A DNA stretch of 64,000 nucleotides from Trogon surrucura (taxonomy: Eukaryota > Chordata > Aves > Trogoniformes > Trogonidae), in assembly GCA_020746105.1 (NCBI GenBank), contig CM036642.1, positions 1,953,501-2,017,500 of the forward strand, in the 5' to 3' direction. A model generated the notes under the pieces. The model was given only the letters and a program-made list of their open reading frames with translations, was not told where the DNA came from and made no database searches. The first letter of the stretch is position 1, and each line of letters opens with the position of its first letter. A program made the position numbers and the translations under genes. This document shows, in pieces, positions 1 to 13,168 of this stretch.

Positions 1-2944
1 CCCAGCTCTAATTTCAATTAAGAGCGCTCCTTTTGATTGCAACCCAGGCTGGGGTTTGGGATCTATTCCTAATCCCTATATTAGCACTGATTCATCTCTT
101 CCATGAGTATTATCATCAGCGGCCCTTAGGGAAGGGAGGGGAGGGATCTTTCGGGAGGATAAATACCATTTGTTTGTGTTTGTATTAGCTTCCACGCCGC
201 ATCCTGATTACATCCCGCTTTTTGACACAACAATTATTATTAATTTCCCGGCGTCTGCGTTTGGATTCTCGCCGACACAAAGGGAAGATGACGGATAATG
301 TCAGGCTCGGTAATTGGGTGGGGGAGGGATGGAGAAGGGGAGCTGGTGTGTGTGTGTGTGGGGCGGGGGGGGGGCAGATGGGATATTATTAGATTGCAGT
401 TCTCAGTGCGGAGCGGGGAAGGTATTTATCAGCAGATGTCGGCACCGGCTATTTACCCTCACGTTAGCGCCGGCGGAGCGGTTGTCTGGGACGCGCTGGG
501 CTCCCTCACCCCTGCCCCTCTCTGAAACCTTCCACGTAGAAATCCCATCAGCTCATTACTGTGGGAATTGGCTTTTCTGGAGAGCACCACCGGTTGCCTT
601 CGGCTCGAGCGCTGCCGTCTTCACAATTAACTTAACCAACCTGGGCTCACCTCTGCAAAGAAACGACCCGTGGTGGTGCAGGAGGGTTTTTTTTTTCCTG
701 CAGGCGAAGGTTTTTGGAGAAGCCCCGGTGGGTGTGAGTCCCTTGGATGCTGGGATGTGAGGAGCTCATTGCAGAACCAAGATGGGAACTTGCCAGTCCT
801 GCCTCCTTGTTTCCAAGATGTGGTCCTTGACCTGAAGCATCAGATGCTGGGCTGGGGCAAAGGCGGTCGCTAATGCGTGGCAGGGTTGATGGAGGGATGT
901 TGCTGGTGAAGAAATCGGAGCAAGACATGTGACCTGGTGCCCCCCTGTCCTTGCTGCTGGGGATTTTTGATAACTGCCCGCTTTTTTTCTTTTAAATGAT
1001 CATCACAGGAGAATTGCAGCAGGGCTGGGGCACCAAGCTCATGCCAGGTGATGCATAATGTAGAAAAAATAAGCATGAAATCCATTGTTCAACAGCCAAT
1101 GTGCAGGGGACCCCCTTCTCCTGGATCTCGCACCTGTCACCCAATTGCTGACTTGTGCAGGGTCACGCCTGGTGTCACCTGAAGCTGGAAGGGAAGGTCT
1201 CCTGCCCTTCCCATGGTGTTTGTGCTTCTGAAGCGCTGGGTGGTTCTTCCCCTGCTCTCCCCGAGTGGAAGGACGTTTGAGTTCAAGCTGGGAAAATAAT
1301 AAATAAACCAAAGGAACTTAACTGTGATGCAGGGAGCATCGATTTCTGAGGTTGCTCTTGAAACGGGGAGAGATGCTTGCGGTGGAGAGGAGGAACAGAT
1401 GGGTGTTTTGAATATTTGGGGAACATTCCTTCTGCTCATTGTTAATCTGTGTCTTGGATTTGGGATTCTTGTGCTAGCCCTGCCCTCCTTGGACGTAGCC
1501 AAATCCCTCTGCTCGTGCTCACTCCGTGTGCTGCCCATCCCAAACCCTCTCACCTTCTGGGTTCCCCAAAGCTGAACCTTCCCTGTGGGGCAGAATCCCA
1601 GGATCAGGGCATTATCTCTAAGTCCATCAGGATTGAGCTTGGGCCTTCCCAGTCATCCTGCAAACCCTGAGACACAGCTCCCGGGGCTGCCAGCTTTCCC
1701 AGAAGGACATGTGGTCCATCACAGCCACGTCAAAGCGATTCAACGCCAAGAGCTGTGTTGCCTGGTGCTTCCATCTGACCGCTGGAAGGGGATGCGTACA
1801 TCCAGGATCCTGGCTCCAGTGCTTTTTACTGAAGCAGAGCTATTTTCCCCACTGTGTGGTGGCCATTCTGGCTGAGGTACAAAGCTGGGCTTGCTGGGGC
1901 AGCTGTTTTTGTCTCCACTGGTGATGCAGAAGGTGCTTTGAGATGAGGTGAGCAGCTGGGCTTGGCTTGCACAGGCAGAGCGAAGCTGTGCTGGGGAGGG
2001 GAGCCTGGTCTGCAGTGACTGGAAAAAGGAGATTTGGTTCAGGTTTTTCCCCCTTCTGGCAGCTTGCCGTGGGAGCAAGCGAGAGGGAGAAGGGCTGGAA
2101 GCATCTCCTGGGGGTAGTCATGGGAGAAAAGCGATGGGTTTGATGCTTTGCTCTGAAATTGGGCATTCTCTGGAACTAGCCGTTGAAATTAAAGAGTGTA
2201 CGTCATGGTCTTTAGTCTTTTTGGAAGCAGGATAAGCTGGAAGGGCAAGAAAAGACCAGGGGCGATGCGGCGCGGTCCCACGCCGGCTTGAGTGCTCTCT
2301 AGGAGCTGCGAGATGAGGAGCATCTCGGTCCCTGCTGCTGACCAGCCCTCTGATCCTGGCCAAAGCCCTTCTCCTTGTTTTCCCTCTCAAACTTTGATCT
2401 TTTCAGCCTTTAAGCGCTTCCAACCGTGGGTTTGTATGTTCAATATCCAGCACAATTCCTGCGGTGTTGCAGGGGGTTATCATAATGGCAATAGCAACGC
2501 GGGGAATTATCAGAGACGTTATCAGCAGAGTCAAACCCGAACTTTTCAGCTTTTCCTATTCACCCCTAAAGCAGGACCGGCTTTCTGTGCGATGTGACCT
2601 GTAGGGGCTGGACCCAGGCCACCGGGTCATCTCATCTAATAGCAAACCCTTTGTCCTTAGAACAATAAATCCGGCGTTTCATTCCCTCTCTTGCATCTTT
2701 TTCATGTCCATTTGCACATTGAAATCTCTTCGGCTGACTCCTGCCAGTCTTTACAAAAAGCTTTTGCTGCTTCAGATGTTTCAAAGATTGAAGGGTTGCC
2801 CATCAACCAGAGCGCTTTCCTTGTAAGCAGCTCTGGCTTTGCAGAAGGCAGTGGGAGGGAGGTGAATGTATTTGGAAGAAATGGGGAAGGGAGGCAAAAA
2901 GAGAAGGGGTTTTGTACCCTCTTCTCCTGGGGGAAGCATTTTTT
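1..2944. other. Intergenic DNA without genes
   Basis: Bases 1-300 are A+T-rich with cagcgg and attattattaattt words and may be the edge of a conserved block. The rest is G+C-moderate unique DNA. Apart from the G-rich/TG tract at 316-374 I see no repeat, exon or RNA gene. Confidence 0.6.
316..374 (+). repeat. G-rich tract with (TG)n, quadruplex-prone
   Basis: G runs occur at 316-318, 320-324, 326-328 and 337-340, then a (TG)n stretch near 345-360 and a GGGC-G10 block at 361-374. The runs are close enough for a G-quadruplex, although one loop is 8 bases. Confidence 0.7.
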
Positions 2945-3215
2945 TATCTCTAAATCTGTGTAATTGATGCCCAGATACTCTGGCGATGAGTGCCTTAGAA
3001 ATGCATCTGCAGTAATAATCTAATATCCGTTTGTTAGGGCTCCAAGGAAATCTAATAATACTGATGCTTTGCTTAATAGAGCTCCTTTCATCCCAGGATA
3101 AAATGCAAGGAGTTTGAGATGGAAAAGACCAATTTTAGGTCGCGCAGTTCATCTCTCTTCCAACGCAGAGTCTCGAGATATTTTGCACGCATTAAATAAT
3201 TAAAGAGCAGTTATG
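2945..3215. promoter_or_regulatory. Candidate conserved non-coding block
   Basis: An A+T-rich block with few stretches of simple sequence stands out from G+C-richer neighbours. It holds the word aatctaata twice (3017-3025 and 3049-3057), 32 bp apart or about three helical turns, plus other TAAT-type words and attaaataattaaag near 3190. Enhancer function is inferred from composition only. Confidence 0.35.
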
Positions 3216-6109
3216 GTCAGGGAAGGGAAGCTGCAACTGGCGAGCGCGCAGCGGGCTCTCCCCGAGTCGGCAGCACTGGGTGTTACTGGTTTTGTGCTGG
3301 TCTGGACTCTGAGCAATGCTGGCGTGAGCAGTGGAGGGTGCTGAGAGGCGCCAAGTTCATCTGAGCTGGAAGCTGAGGTGTCCCTTCTGCAGGAGCAGCT
3401 CCAAAGAGGGACTGGGAAGCAATGTCGAGGAGGGTCTCGCTCCCTCCTTGCGTTTCTTCTAATCGCCCGTGGATCAGACAGGATCTGGCCTCAGGGGCTC
3501 AGGAGGGAGCAGTTCTTGCTCCAGCCAGCAGCAAGGGCTGCGGCTGCCGTCAGTTTTAGCACGTTTGTCTCGGGATGAGGGGTGGCAGGAGGGTGGGATG
3601 TGGGGATTTGCGGAATTAATGATATCTGCAGCGAGGAATCTGGCTCCCGCGGCTCGGAGCGGAGCCGGCGGCGAGGGGGAAATCACCTGTGACCGGTTCC
3701 TCGGATCTGCCCTCCTGTAAATAATCGTAGATGAAAATGTCAAGCCCGGAGCTCCTGATGCCAGGCTGCGGGAGGGGATAAGCAAGAGGGGAACGCGCGC
3801 TTTGGTGTTGGAGGGCGGGAGACGGAAAAGAGCAATGGAGGGAGGCGGTCGGTGCGTGATGGAGATGCAAACCCTGGGCAGGGAGGGCTGGAACCGTCCT
3901 TTCTCCACGAGGAATGGGCTGAGGGAGATCCCAGGGAGATGTTTGCCATCGGGTGTGGGATTCTGCAGGGATGGGAAGGCATGTGCTTGAGGTATCTCTG
4001 CCTTAGGATGCTCTCCCTGGGGCTGTGGTCCCAGCTTCTCAGGCCAGCCAAGAGTTAGCCTCGGGGAGGGGATTTTCATACTTAAAACATGCAGATCTGC
4101 CCTTTCACTCGTGCAGAAACTCACAGCGTGGAGGGATGGCTGCTCCTCTTCCCCCAGCCAAAGCTCTGCCGCCTCCTCTGAAAAGACAGTCTCCTCCTGG
4201 TCCTCTGCTTCTCTGCTGAGAGTGCTAATTAGAGGGCCAATTAGTGTTCAAGGTCAATTTGATTTGCACACTGGTTCCAGTAGGAATTGGAGGGAGCCCA
4301 TCTCCTCCTCTTGCACAGCAGACCCTGAGGTGGCTGGAGGGGTCACAGCCGAGGCTGAAGGGGCACAAGGGAGCAGGAGGCGAGACGGCTTCTCCCTCTC
4401 CATCGCCGCCATGCACATCTGGGCTGCTGCTGCACACATCTCTGCGCCCAGGGTGTGCTGAGCGAGAGTGGGGCTCGGCAGTCCACAAGTGGAGGGGGAA
4501 AAGCATTTGGGAAGCTCGAAGTGATAGCAAAATGAGGAGTTTGGAATTGTCTTAATTTACATTTAAGCAACAGAGCTGGTGGTGCCTTTGGTGCAGAGGA
4601 CAGCAGTTGGGTCGAGGAGCAGGCAGGTGCCAAACACCCGGTGCATGCAGCCCTCAGCCAGGGTCATCGTCCTTGTCCTCGCTTTCCAGTGCCAAATCCT
4701 GCTCCAACCCCTCCAGCAATACGGAGCACGTTGCCTCCTGACGGCAGTCAGGGGATGCAGTATCCTCTCCAGGAATTCATGCGTGCAGGGATAAGCCTGG
4801 CAGCTCCTGTGCAACACGCCTGGATGTTGCACCGTCCTAACTGGCCCACAAATTTGGCTTTTTTGGAGTACGGGACAGGTAGCAGAGCCTGCTTACTGTG
4901 GCTGCCTCAAGTGCAAGGGCACGGCAAAGGCACAGGAAAACACGTTTATGCACAAAATGAGCAGACAGAGGGAGAAACCTGCACAGCAGCCGACGTCTTC
5001 ACTCAGCCATGGGGCATGAGCACCCTGCCCCCCTAAAAAAAACCCCCATGGATGCAAAAATACCCCTGTAGTGTGCGGGCAGGGCAGGGCACGTGCGGGG
5101 AGAGACGCGGGCACGTCCGCCGTCTCCTCCTCCGCCAGCTCCTGCCTTCCCCACAGCCAAAGCCAAAGCTGGCTGTGTGAAATCTGTGCTGGGAGCATCC
5201 GCTTGATACCAGCTCCAGTCCAAAGCCGATGAGAAATGCAGAGACTGGCAGTGCCGGACTGCATACTAATAGCGCGAGAGCTCGCAGGGAGCAGGGAAGA
5301 GAAAGGGAAGGAGCCAGACTGCAGCTCCTGGCTACCCGCGATTGATTTATTACCGGGTTTGCTGATGAATGTGTGAGAAACGCTATTGGTGATAAAGCAG
5401 AAAGCCCGTAATTAAAGTAACAGCTTTCAGTTTTTAAGCACCTCTCGGTTGTTTTCTTCTCTCTGGCGCGTTTTGAGATTCGGTGCTGCTCGGCAGCATC
5501 CCCCCCTCCCCGCTATCCCGTGCTTAAGCTGCCTTTCGTGAAGTGGGCAGGCAGGTTTCGGCGTGGTTTGGAGAGGGGAATATGGGATTTTGGAGCCGTG
5601 GTGGCACGTGCATCTGCGCTGTGCACCTGGGAAATTCCCCTCCTGACTGATGCTCTTCCCCAGCTTGGGGGTCAGGATTTTAGTTGAAATGCTGGTGGGA
5701 GGTGCTCAGCACCTTGTTGTATGCAGTTACCTGTGGGCTTTATGCTTTGGTTTGTGCTCAGACCAGGGGTTTTCTCCTTTCTCATGCTTGTGGGTCCAAG
5801 AGCACCAGCGCTCCTCATCCTCCCCAGCGATGAATCTCTGCAGCTGGCTCCCAGCACTTTTCCTACTCAATCTCTAGGGCTGCGAGGGTGTCAGACGAGG
5901 GGCTTGGGTGTAGGGTACGGGTCTGGTGATCCGCAGCGCGATACCCGGTGCCCTCGGGTAGTAAATTGAGCAGAGCAGCACGCCAGCCCCTGCGAGCGAG
6001 GGGCTGTGATGGATGGGCTGGCAGATAGAAGGATACGTGCGGTGAGGGATGGGGGTGGAAGAGGAGAGGAGGTGAGCGCTCTGCTGATGACAGATGGACA
6101 GACAAGGGG

Positions 6110-6370
6110 GTGTGTGTATAGATATATATGTGTGGATGTATGAAAGTAGGTAGGGAAGGGGTCTCGCTGATGAGAGAGAAATTGGGAGAGATGGATGGAT
6201 GGGATATTTATAGTGATGGCTGGGTAGATCGAGCTGGATGTGTGTTGATGAATAGGTGGATGATGGATAGAGGGCAAGGATTGTGAGAGCTGGTGAGCTA
6301 AAGGGTATATACGGTGCTAGATAGATGAGATAGAAGGATATATGTGATGATAGAGAGATAGCATAAGCAG
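6110..6370. repeat. Degenerate GATA/GGAT-like simple repeat
   Basis: About 260 bp are built from variants of gata, ggat, gatg and tgtg, with islands such as gatggatggatggga and gatagatgagatagaagg, but no long perfect run. It looks like a decayed tetranucleotide microsatellite. It keeps a minus-strand frame free of stops, which explains the unusually long open frame (5874-6863) crossing it. Confidence 0.75.
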
Positions 6371-6461
6371 CAGCCTCTGAGTCCCCAGCAATGCCGCTGC
6401 TTTTAGCTACTCCGAGCTCCGGTGTAATCTCATTTTGCCAGGGTAAATTCCTTATCAAGGC

Positions 6462-6464
<3 letters not shown>

Positions 6465-6501
<37 letters not shown>

Positions 6502-6504
6502 AAA
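6465..6504. repeat. T30A10 homopolymer junction
   Basis: Thirty T residues (6465-6494) are followed directly by ten A residues (6495-6504), a self-complementary junction that can fold into a hairpin. CR1 elements do not leave poly(A) tails. No retrogene body is recognisable on either side, so I read it as a simple repeat that expanded by slippage. Confidence 0.9.
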
Positions 6505-8739
6505 TGAAATCCCCTTAAAAGAAATGAAAAAAAATGAACAGATCGTAACCAGCAGCAGTCCCCGGCTCCTCCGCCGCCAGCCACTGACCCAGGCTGGCCG
6601 TTTCCATGATTACAAATGAACTGATGCTCTGCAGCAGCTCCAAGTTGTTCCCAGCAGCCGCGCCGGGGGGGCTCGCCAGGGAGATGCCGTCCCTTGGCTG
6701 CCACCTCCCTGCTTGGGGGAAGCCTTTCTGTCCTCAAGCAACCTCGCTGCGTGTCCCCACGGTGTCGTAGGCGCATAAGGCATCGGTGTGCGTGACGACT
6801 CCGGCGCTGGCTGGCGGGGAACGTGGGTGTCTCTCCGGGCTCGGCTCCGGCGTGTTTTGGCAAACCCTAGTGCGCTTCCCAGGGTTGGCCAAGAAGAAGG
6901 AGGGCTGGGAGATGAATGTTGGCTCCTTTTCCCTCTCCTTGCCTCCTCCTGCAAACAGCTGAGGAGCCCCAGGGACAGATTGTGCACGGAGGAGCCCGAA
7001 CTTCCAGCCTGCAGGATTCGAGGCTGTGCGCCGGTGGTTTTTTTCCTTATCCCCCAGCAAGGCAGACAGACTCGGCAGACGTGAGAAAGTCTGTCGTTCC
7101 TCTGTGCCCATAGCAATTAAGATGTGCTAATGGGTTCAGACGAGCCCCAAAAAGAAAAAAAAAAAAAGGAAAAAGTGGATGTTTCGCTGAGCCTTCTGGA
7201 AGCTTTCACTCATCTGCAAACATTTCTGCTGGTGGGAAACGCAAGCTTTGTGCCTCGAGTCGTAGCACAAAGATGTCATCTGCGGTGGCATCTCTTCACC
7301 CCACGTGTGGTAGGGAAGGTCAAGGAGCTCTTGAGATGTTTTCTTAGTCATCCCCTTGGAGATTTGACCTTAGCCTGCCTTTGGGAGCCGTGGGATGTTA
7401 TTTTACCCATCCTTCTGTGTCTACGGGGGGTCCCGGCAGGTGCTACAGTACCTGGAGCCGCGGTTGCCTTGATGCTTTGCAGGCTGTAGTTGACATTTTC
7501 TGGCTGGTGGTCACCAACGCCCTACGCAGGCTCCGTGTTTCCTCTATTTTTAGTGGAACTGAAATGATTTCCCGCTATTTCACCGTTTTCCCTCGGTTCA
7601 CGTGAGCAGTGTGGTCGCCTTCCCGAATTGGGAGCCTACAAAGCGCCTCTGCTGCGAGTGAGTCGTATCCCACCCTTGCACCAAAAATAAAAGCTAGCGT
7701 GGTGTTACGTGCTTTATTTTCGGTGGTGAAGGGGCGGGGGAAACACTGAGCAGAACTAAAGTGCTCACACTGGGATTTCCTCCGTACCAACAGCCTTGCA
7801 AGCTAAACCCGCTCAACCAAGCGTGCCTGGCTCCGAGCATGAAGGCTTTGTGTAGCATCAGCTGTAACCCTCGGCTGGAGTCTTGCATTTTCTTTTGGTG
7901 GGGGGGGGCTCAGCTCTCCAACACCTGTGGCCTCATGCTGGGGAGACGAAGGAGAAATGAGAAATAGGGGTTCCCGATGGGGAGCTGGGTTGCAGAAGTG
8001 CAGCGTCGTGCGGTTCTGGGTGCTCCGTGGAGGGGTTTTGAGCTCTCAAAGAGTGATTTTTCACAGGGAGACTTACTAGTAGCTGAGGAAAAGAATCAAA
8101 ACTTGACGTACCTTCATGCAAGTGCGATTCCTCCCTGTAGGGTCACCAGCAGAAAGAAATGGGAGTGAGGTTGGCTCTGGCGGTGGGACCCCATCCTGCC
8201 TGGGGGTACGGGCTCAAATCCAGCCCCTCTCCCAGCACGATGGAGGAGACCTCTGCCTTAACCCCTTGCACACTAATGATGCTCAAATGGGCAGTGCCAG
8301 GAGGTGGGATTGGGGGAGGAATGTAGAACCCGCCAGGCCAGAACCTTTCTTTGATGCTCCATCGGTTGGAAACATCAGGGGATGCTTGAGGAACTCGACG
8401 GGAGGCAAACGTTGGGTGGAGGCAGAGGCGGGGTTGCTTAGGAGGGGGAGACTTTCCATGTGGTGTGACGTCCTCTGCCCGAAGTTCTTGGCCCCTGGTG
8501 ATAACCACTGAGCTAACCTTGTTGTTTTCACTTTTATACGCCTGTAGTTGGCTTCAATGATCTGAAACAAAGCTGAGGTTTGAGCTACGCTTAATGGGAA
8601 CTGTCTGGATCCCTTTGAACTCTTTCTCTTCTGCTTTGCAAAACGTGAACGCTCCCGGCAGCCCTTTGCAGCCCTGCCGGTGGTGTGTCCCCTTCCAGCC
8701 AGCTCCTCGCTGCCTTTTTTTTCTTTTTTTGATGGATTG

Positions 8740-9270
8740 ATCGGCGTGGCAGCCTAATCAGCGATAACAGCACATATGACAAACTAAACAACCGTCTAAT
8801 GAATTGATTGACATCCGAAGGATTTGACTTGATGCACAACCCCAGCCTCAGATAAGGTTAATGAGGGAGAAATTAAAATGTAGCTCAATGGGTAATGAAT
8901 ACAGCATGTGCCTTGTTGTAACACATGCCAGATCCATCACTCTGCATCAAGCAATGGTAGCAATTTCTAAATTATTTATTGCGCCCCTCATCCTCCTGTC
9001 TCGAGGGAAGAGGCACTCGGACTGGCTTTTGTATTTTTTTGGTATATATATTGGACTGTATCTATCTATCTGTGCATTGTGAGGATCCACAGCCAAAGAA
9101 AATTGCTTTGAATTTTGCAATTTTCGTGTTGTTTTTTTTTTTTGCTTTCCCCCTTTGTAAACTCGATAGCAAAAAAATACAACAATCCAGAACCTGTCAT
9201 GCCATTTGAATCATAATAGCTACAAATTCACTCCCCTGAATAAATGGAGAGGCTTATTTATCAAATATAT
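8740..9270. promoter_or_regulatory. Candidate conserved non-coding block
   Basis: About 500 bp of A+T-rich complex sequence with homeodomain-like words (taatgaattgattgac near 8800, taatgaata near 8895) and tttattgcgc near 8975. Repeats are nearly absent, apart from a short tatc run near 9060 and a T run near 9130. No coding frame with conserved character is visible. Confidence 0.35.
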
Positions 9271-10484
9271 ACAAGATGTCTGTCTAGTTGTTAACACACA
9301 GAGGTATGAGTAGGCAGAGGAAATCGAGAAAGTTTACATATTCACTGCTATCTCCAGGGACCTTTCTGTTCCTCCTACTTCTTATTCCTTCTCCCCTCCC
9401 CCAATCGCATCTCCAACTTGCTTTGACTTGCTCTGTTTTTCCTTTTTATTTATTTTCTATTTCTTTTCCCCCTCCTTAAATGCGTCTGGCTGACAAAACT
9501 TGGGCTGTCAGAAATGATCAAGAGATGAAGTTACCAAGGAAAAGGGGGAAGAGAGATTTGCATGGAGCTTGTGTCTGGCTGCCTACGTGGGAGGGTCTCT
9601 CCTCTGCTACCCAGGAAGGAGAGCCAGGGACTCGAGATACTGTCATTACCCTGATCATCACATGCATTTATTTCCACTTAAGGGGAAGCCAGATTCACTA
9701 GAAGCGGGTTTATACTGATTTTCAAGGACCAGATGCAGATGGAGAGAGAGGAGGCCAATAAGAATCATAGGGACTCCTATATATTATTATTATTTATTCC
9801 TTAACTGGGGCATTGGGAGCCAGGATGAGGTGATGTGTTGCCCCAGAGCGGGGTGAGAAGTGGGCAGGGACTGGGCAAATAGTCGCTTGGCTTTGGGCTT
9901 TCTTGTGAAGCCGCTGTTGGGGACAGGGTGCTCGTTGCCCACGGATGCTACGTGTCTGGGAAACGATCCTTGGGCACGGAGCTGAGCTTTTCCCACAACC
10001 TGGTGGAGTCCTACCCTGCTCCAGGTGGGCGAAGCCACTTCTCCTTTGTCCTTGTGCCCTTTTTGGCACCTAATGAGTCTTTTTTTGACCTCAGCATCCT
10101 TTCCCCACTAGCAAGGCAGGGACAGGAAGGACTTGGCTAGAGATGGGAAAAGAAAAATAAGATAAAATTCATCTCTTTGCTTATAAAGTGCAGCTGGATC
10201 GGAAGCCTCCTCTCTCTACCCCGTGCCATTCTTCAAAAATAGAGCCATGCTCTTCCAGGATTCGTTCAAAACCCTCTGTTGTACCTTTTTGGCTCTTGAG
10301 GGTTGGGGTCTGCTCTTTCCACGGGTGTCTTTTGGAAAGACAGTGCCTCTCTGTTACCGTGCAGCAGGTAGATGCCACCACCCTGTGTCGGGGAAGCCGG
10401 GAGAAGCGATCTTAGCGAAGCGCTGGCGTTTGAATTAACCGGTGAGGCAGCCAACGCTTCAGCCACCTGTACGTCTCTCTCCCT

Positions 10485-10665
10485 AGCAGCCGGGATGTAT
10501 TGTATTATAAATAACAATAAGCAGGTCCAGTCAGAGGCTGTAATTGAATCTCTTCATTTCGCTGACTCGGGCGAAAAAGCCCCTTGGAGTGAATTACAAG
10601 GCGCTGTATATAATTGGGGCAACGCGTCAAGGCGACGCGCTCGCTGTAATTAAAGGGAACGTCCC
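10485..10665. promoter_or_regulatory. Candidate conserved non-coding block
   Basis: A compact block with attataaataacaataagc, gctgtaattgaatc and gtataattgggg, ending in ctgtaattaaaggg. A small CpG-rich inverted repeat (cgcgtc at 10623-10628, gacgcg at 10634-10639) lies inside. Four TAAT-type or ACAAT words fall within about 150 bp. The regulatory role is inferred. Confidence 0.35.
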
Positions 10666-13149
10666 TCCCGGCCGGTGTCGCTGCCCTCGGGAGCATCGCC
10701 CAGCTCTGCAAAACTTTCCCTTCCCCTGAAGGGTGGTTGCTGGCGAGCTTTTAATACGTGTTCAAGAGGAAAAGCAGATTCTTTTCTCTTCTTGCATTCT
10801 CCATTTTATGGTTTTAGGTGAATATATTCCTCCTGCGGCTACAATCGAGTTGTACAGATGATGTTCCTCTACAACAACGAGTAGTTCAGTTGTCTTTTGC
10901 TTTGAGTAGTAGCCAAGGATGCCTTTTGGCTAACGGAGAGAGCCAAAAAGTTGATGTTTTCCAGATTTTTGGGTCCCTTCTTGAGCCCGACTGCGGCGCT
11001 CGTGCTCGGCACACGCTCCTCTCGCCCCTCGGATCCCATCCAGACGTCTCCCAAAGGTCGGCACATTTTTCAGCCCAGGCTTTGCGCTGACAGGATATAT
11101 TACACCTGTGTGGAGGCGGAATATAAAGTGAAGAGGAGCTGGGGGGAGCGCAGGAAAATGAGATTTGCTCCGCCACAGGAGCACGGGGTTAAATCAGGAG
11201 CTGCAGCCAGTCGTTCTTGGTCTCTGTTTGCTCCTTTGGTGCCGTTTCAGGTTTTCTTGGAGATTCACGCTCCCCTTTTTCTTTTTTTTTCCCTCTCTAG
11301 AATCCACTGTGTCATACATATATATATATTTATTATTATTATCCTAAACATCCATTACTTAGAAACTGCTGGAGCCTGGAAAGCAATTTCCGTGCTTATT
11401 TCAAAGAGTTTGCAGTGTTTTGGTGGTGATGTACAGGCTATTACGTGAACTGACCACACGAAAACAGAGCCTGGCACGGCTGGGTGCCCCGTGGGGAGGG
11501 GGTGACGGACCCGAGGTGAGCAGACATGGGGATAGATACAGGATAACTCCTTCCTCATGGACATCTGTACCTCAAACTAACTGGGGGATGACAAGAAATA
11601 TTGATTTAGCACAGGGTCTGCTGCCAGGGAGGGGATGGAGCCCAGATTCCCCCCCTCTCCATGGGATTTTTGGAGGGCAGCGATGCCCGTGGGCATCCTC
11701 ACTCGTGGGATGTTGGACTCCTTCCCCGGGAGGTGACGTGGTCACAGCGAGTGTCCTTCGCTGTTCTTGGCTTTGCAGGGCTCAGCGTGTGAAGCAGCGG
11801 ATCCCTGAGGATGCTTTAAGCTACTCAAGGGATTAGGCAGGGTTATGAGCAATCCCAGGACGTGGCGAGGCAGCTCACAGCCAACCTCCTCCTCTCAAGT
11901 AAAGGAACGGAGGGACTTTTCCAGCTTGGTTTTGCCATTTGGAAGCGGGTGGGTGGGTGGTTGGGGAAGCCTGGGGTACAGGAGGACTCCCTCTTCCCGA
12001 CAAACCACGCTGTGATAGTATTTAAGGCCAGGGAGGTGGTGGGAGGGGAATCCAGGATTGAGGGATTGAGTTCATCCCTCTTGTAAGCCTGTCAAAGTCA
12101 GCGGAGTCGCGGCAAGAGCACGGCTGGCCCAGTGCAGAGAGCAGTCCCTCAACACTGTGGACTTAGCGTAACCCTTTGCTGATCCCCCTCAGCACAGCAT
12201 CCTCACGCCTGTTAGAAAACCAAGATGCAGTTTAACTCATGGGGCGTTGAGCCGGTTCCTCCTTGGTGCCCGTGTGAGCATCCCTGCCCTAAATCGGATG
12301 AGTAACACGTCACGAGCGTGTTGGGTCACCTTGGTTTCGCACCGTTTGAGCTGCAGCCCAAACCTGGACGCTCTGTGAGCATCCACGCAGCAAATTCCTC
12401 CACACCGGGCAGCCCCTTTTGCAGACGAGACTATTAAGGGCCATCTCTAAGCTGTTGCCATCCTCATCCTCGCAAAAACAAAGCTAAGGCTGAGCTCCAA
12501 GCTGCGCTGCCGGTGGTGGGAGGCAGGCGGCGGCGGCGTTGGAATTTTCTCCGCCTCACTGCTGAGTTAATTCCTTCCAGTAAATCATCCAAAATAATTT
12601 GCGGCGAATATCAATTTTCGGCGTGAACTTCTTGCGCTGCCTGCACACAAGTATCTGCTGCCGACACGGCTCCCTGGCTCTGCTGATCGGAGACAACGAA
12701 GCAGCTGGGGAGTAAACAGGAGCCAAACTGGAGTCCCCAGGGCTGCCAGCCGGGGCTGAAACAAGCTCCCAGATCAAACCCAGCGATGGATAAAGGCTAA
12801 TTTGCTGGCTGTGTGGTGTTAAGTGCTCCCCTTATCCTGCCAACCACATCTCTCCTTCGCCGCCTCTCTTTTATTCACCTTTTCCATTATTTTAATGCTT
12901 TTTCTTGGGTAACGAGCGCATCTGCTGGGCCAGGTCGGTGGCCGAGGATGTTTTCTGTACTGGGAAAGGTTTTATGGGTAGTGAACGTCTTGGAACATAC
13001 CCCGTGTGCTCCACCTGTCTGGCTGTTGCTTGGTTGACCTTTCTCTTCACCATCTGGTAGAGCAGAGCTGTCCCAGAGCCAAAGGTCCGGCTCTACGGGA
13101 GCCCTGTCACCCCACGGCGGTGGTGGCAGGGTGAGGGAGACCACCCTCC

Positions 13150-13168
13150 AAAAAAAAAAAAAAAAAAA
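13150..13168. repeat. A19 homopolymer
   Basis: A run of 19 A residues in otherwise unique sequence. No retrogene or SINE body is recognisable upstream. Confidence 0.85.

Larger units (their letters stand above)
3216..8739. other. Intergenic DNA without genes
   Basis: Unique G+C-moderate sequence holds many short chance frames. The only structures are the GATA-like repeat and the T30A10 junction near 6.1-6.5 kb. No splice-bounded coding exon was recognised. Confidence 0.6.

Noticed and set aside
3474..4124. 216-codon minus-strand frame
   Set aside because: It has the composition of G+C-rich non-coding DNA, with no domain, and alternative frames are open over the same bases.
5874..6863. Longest open frame, 329 codons on the minus strand
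   Set aside because: It runs through the GATA-like simple repeat and the T30A10 tract, which give low-complexity Ser/Thr/Tyr/His and poly-Lys segments. No domain is present.
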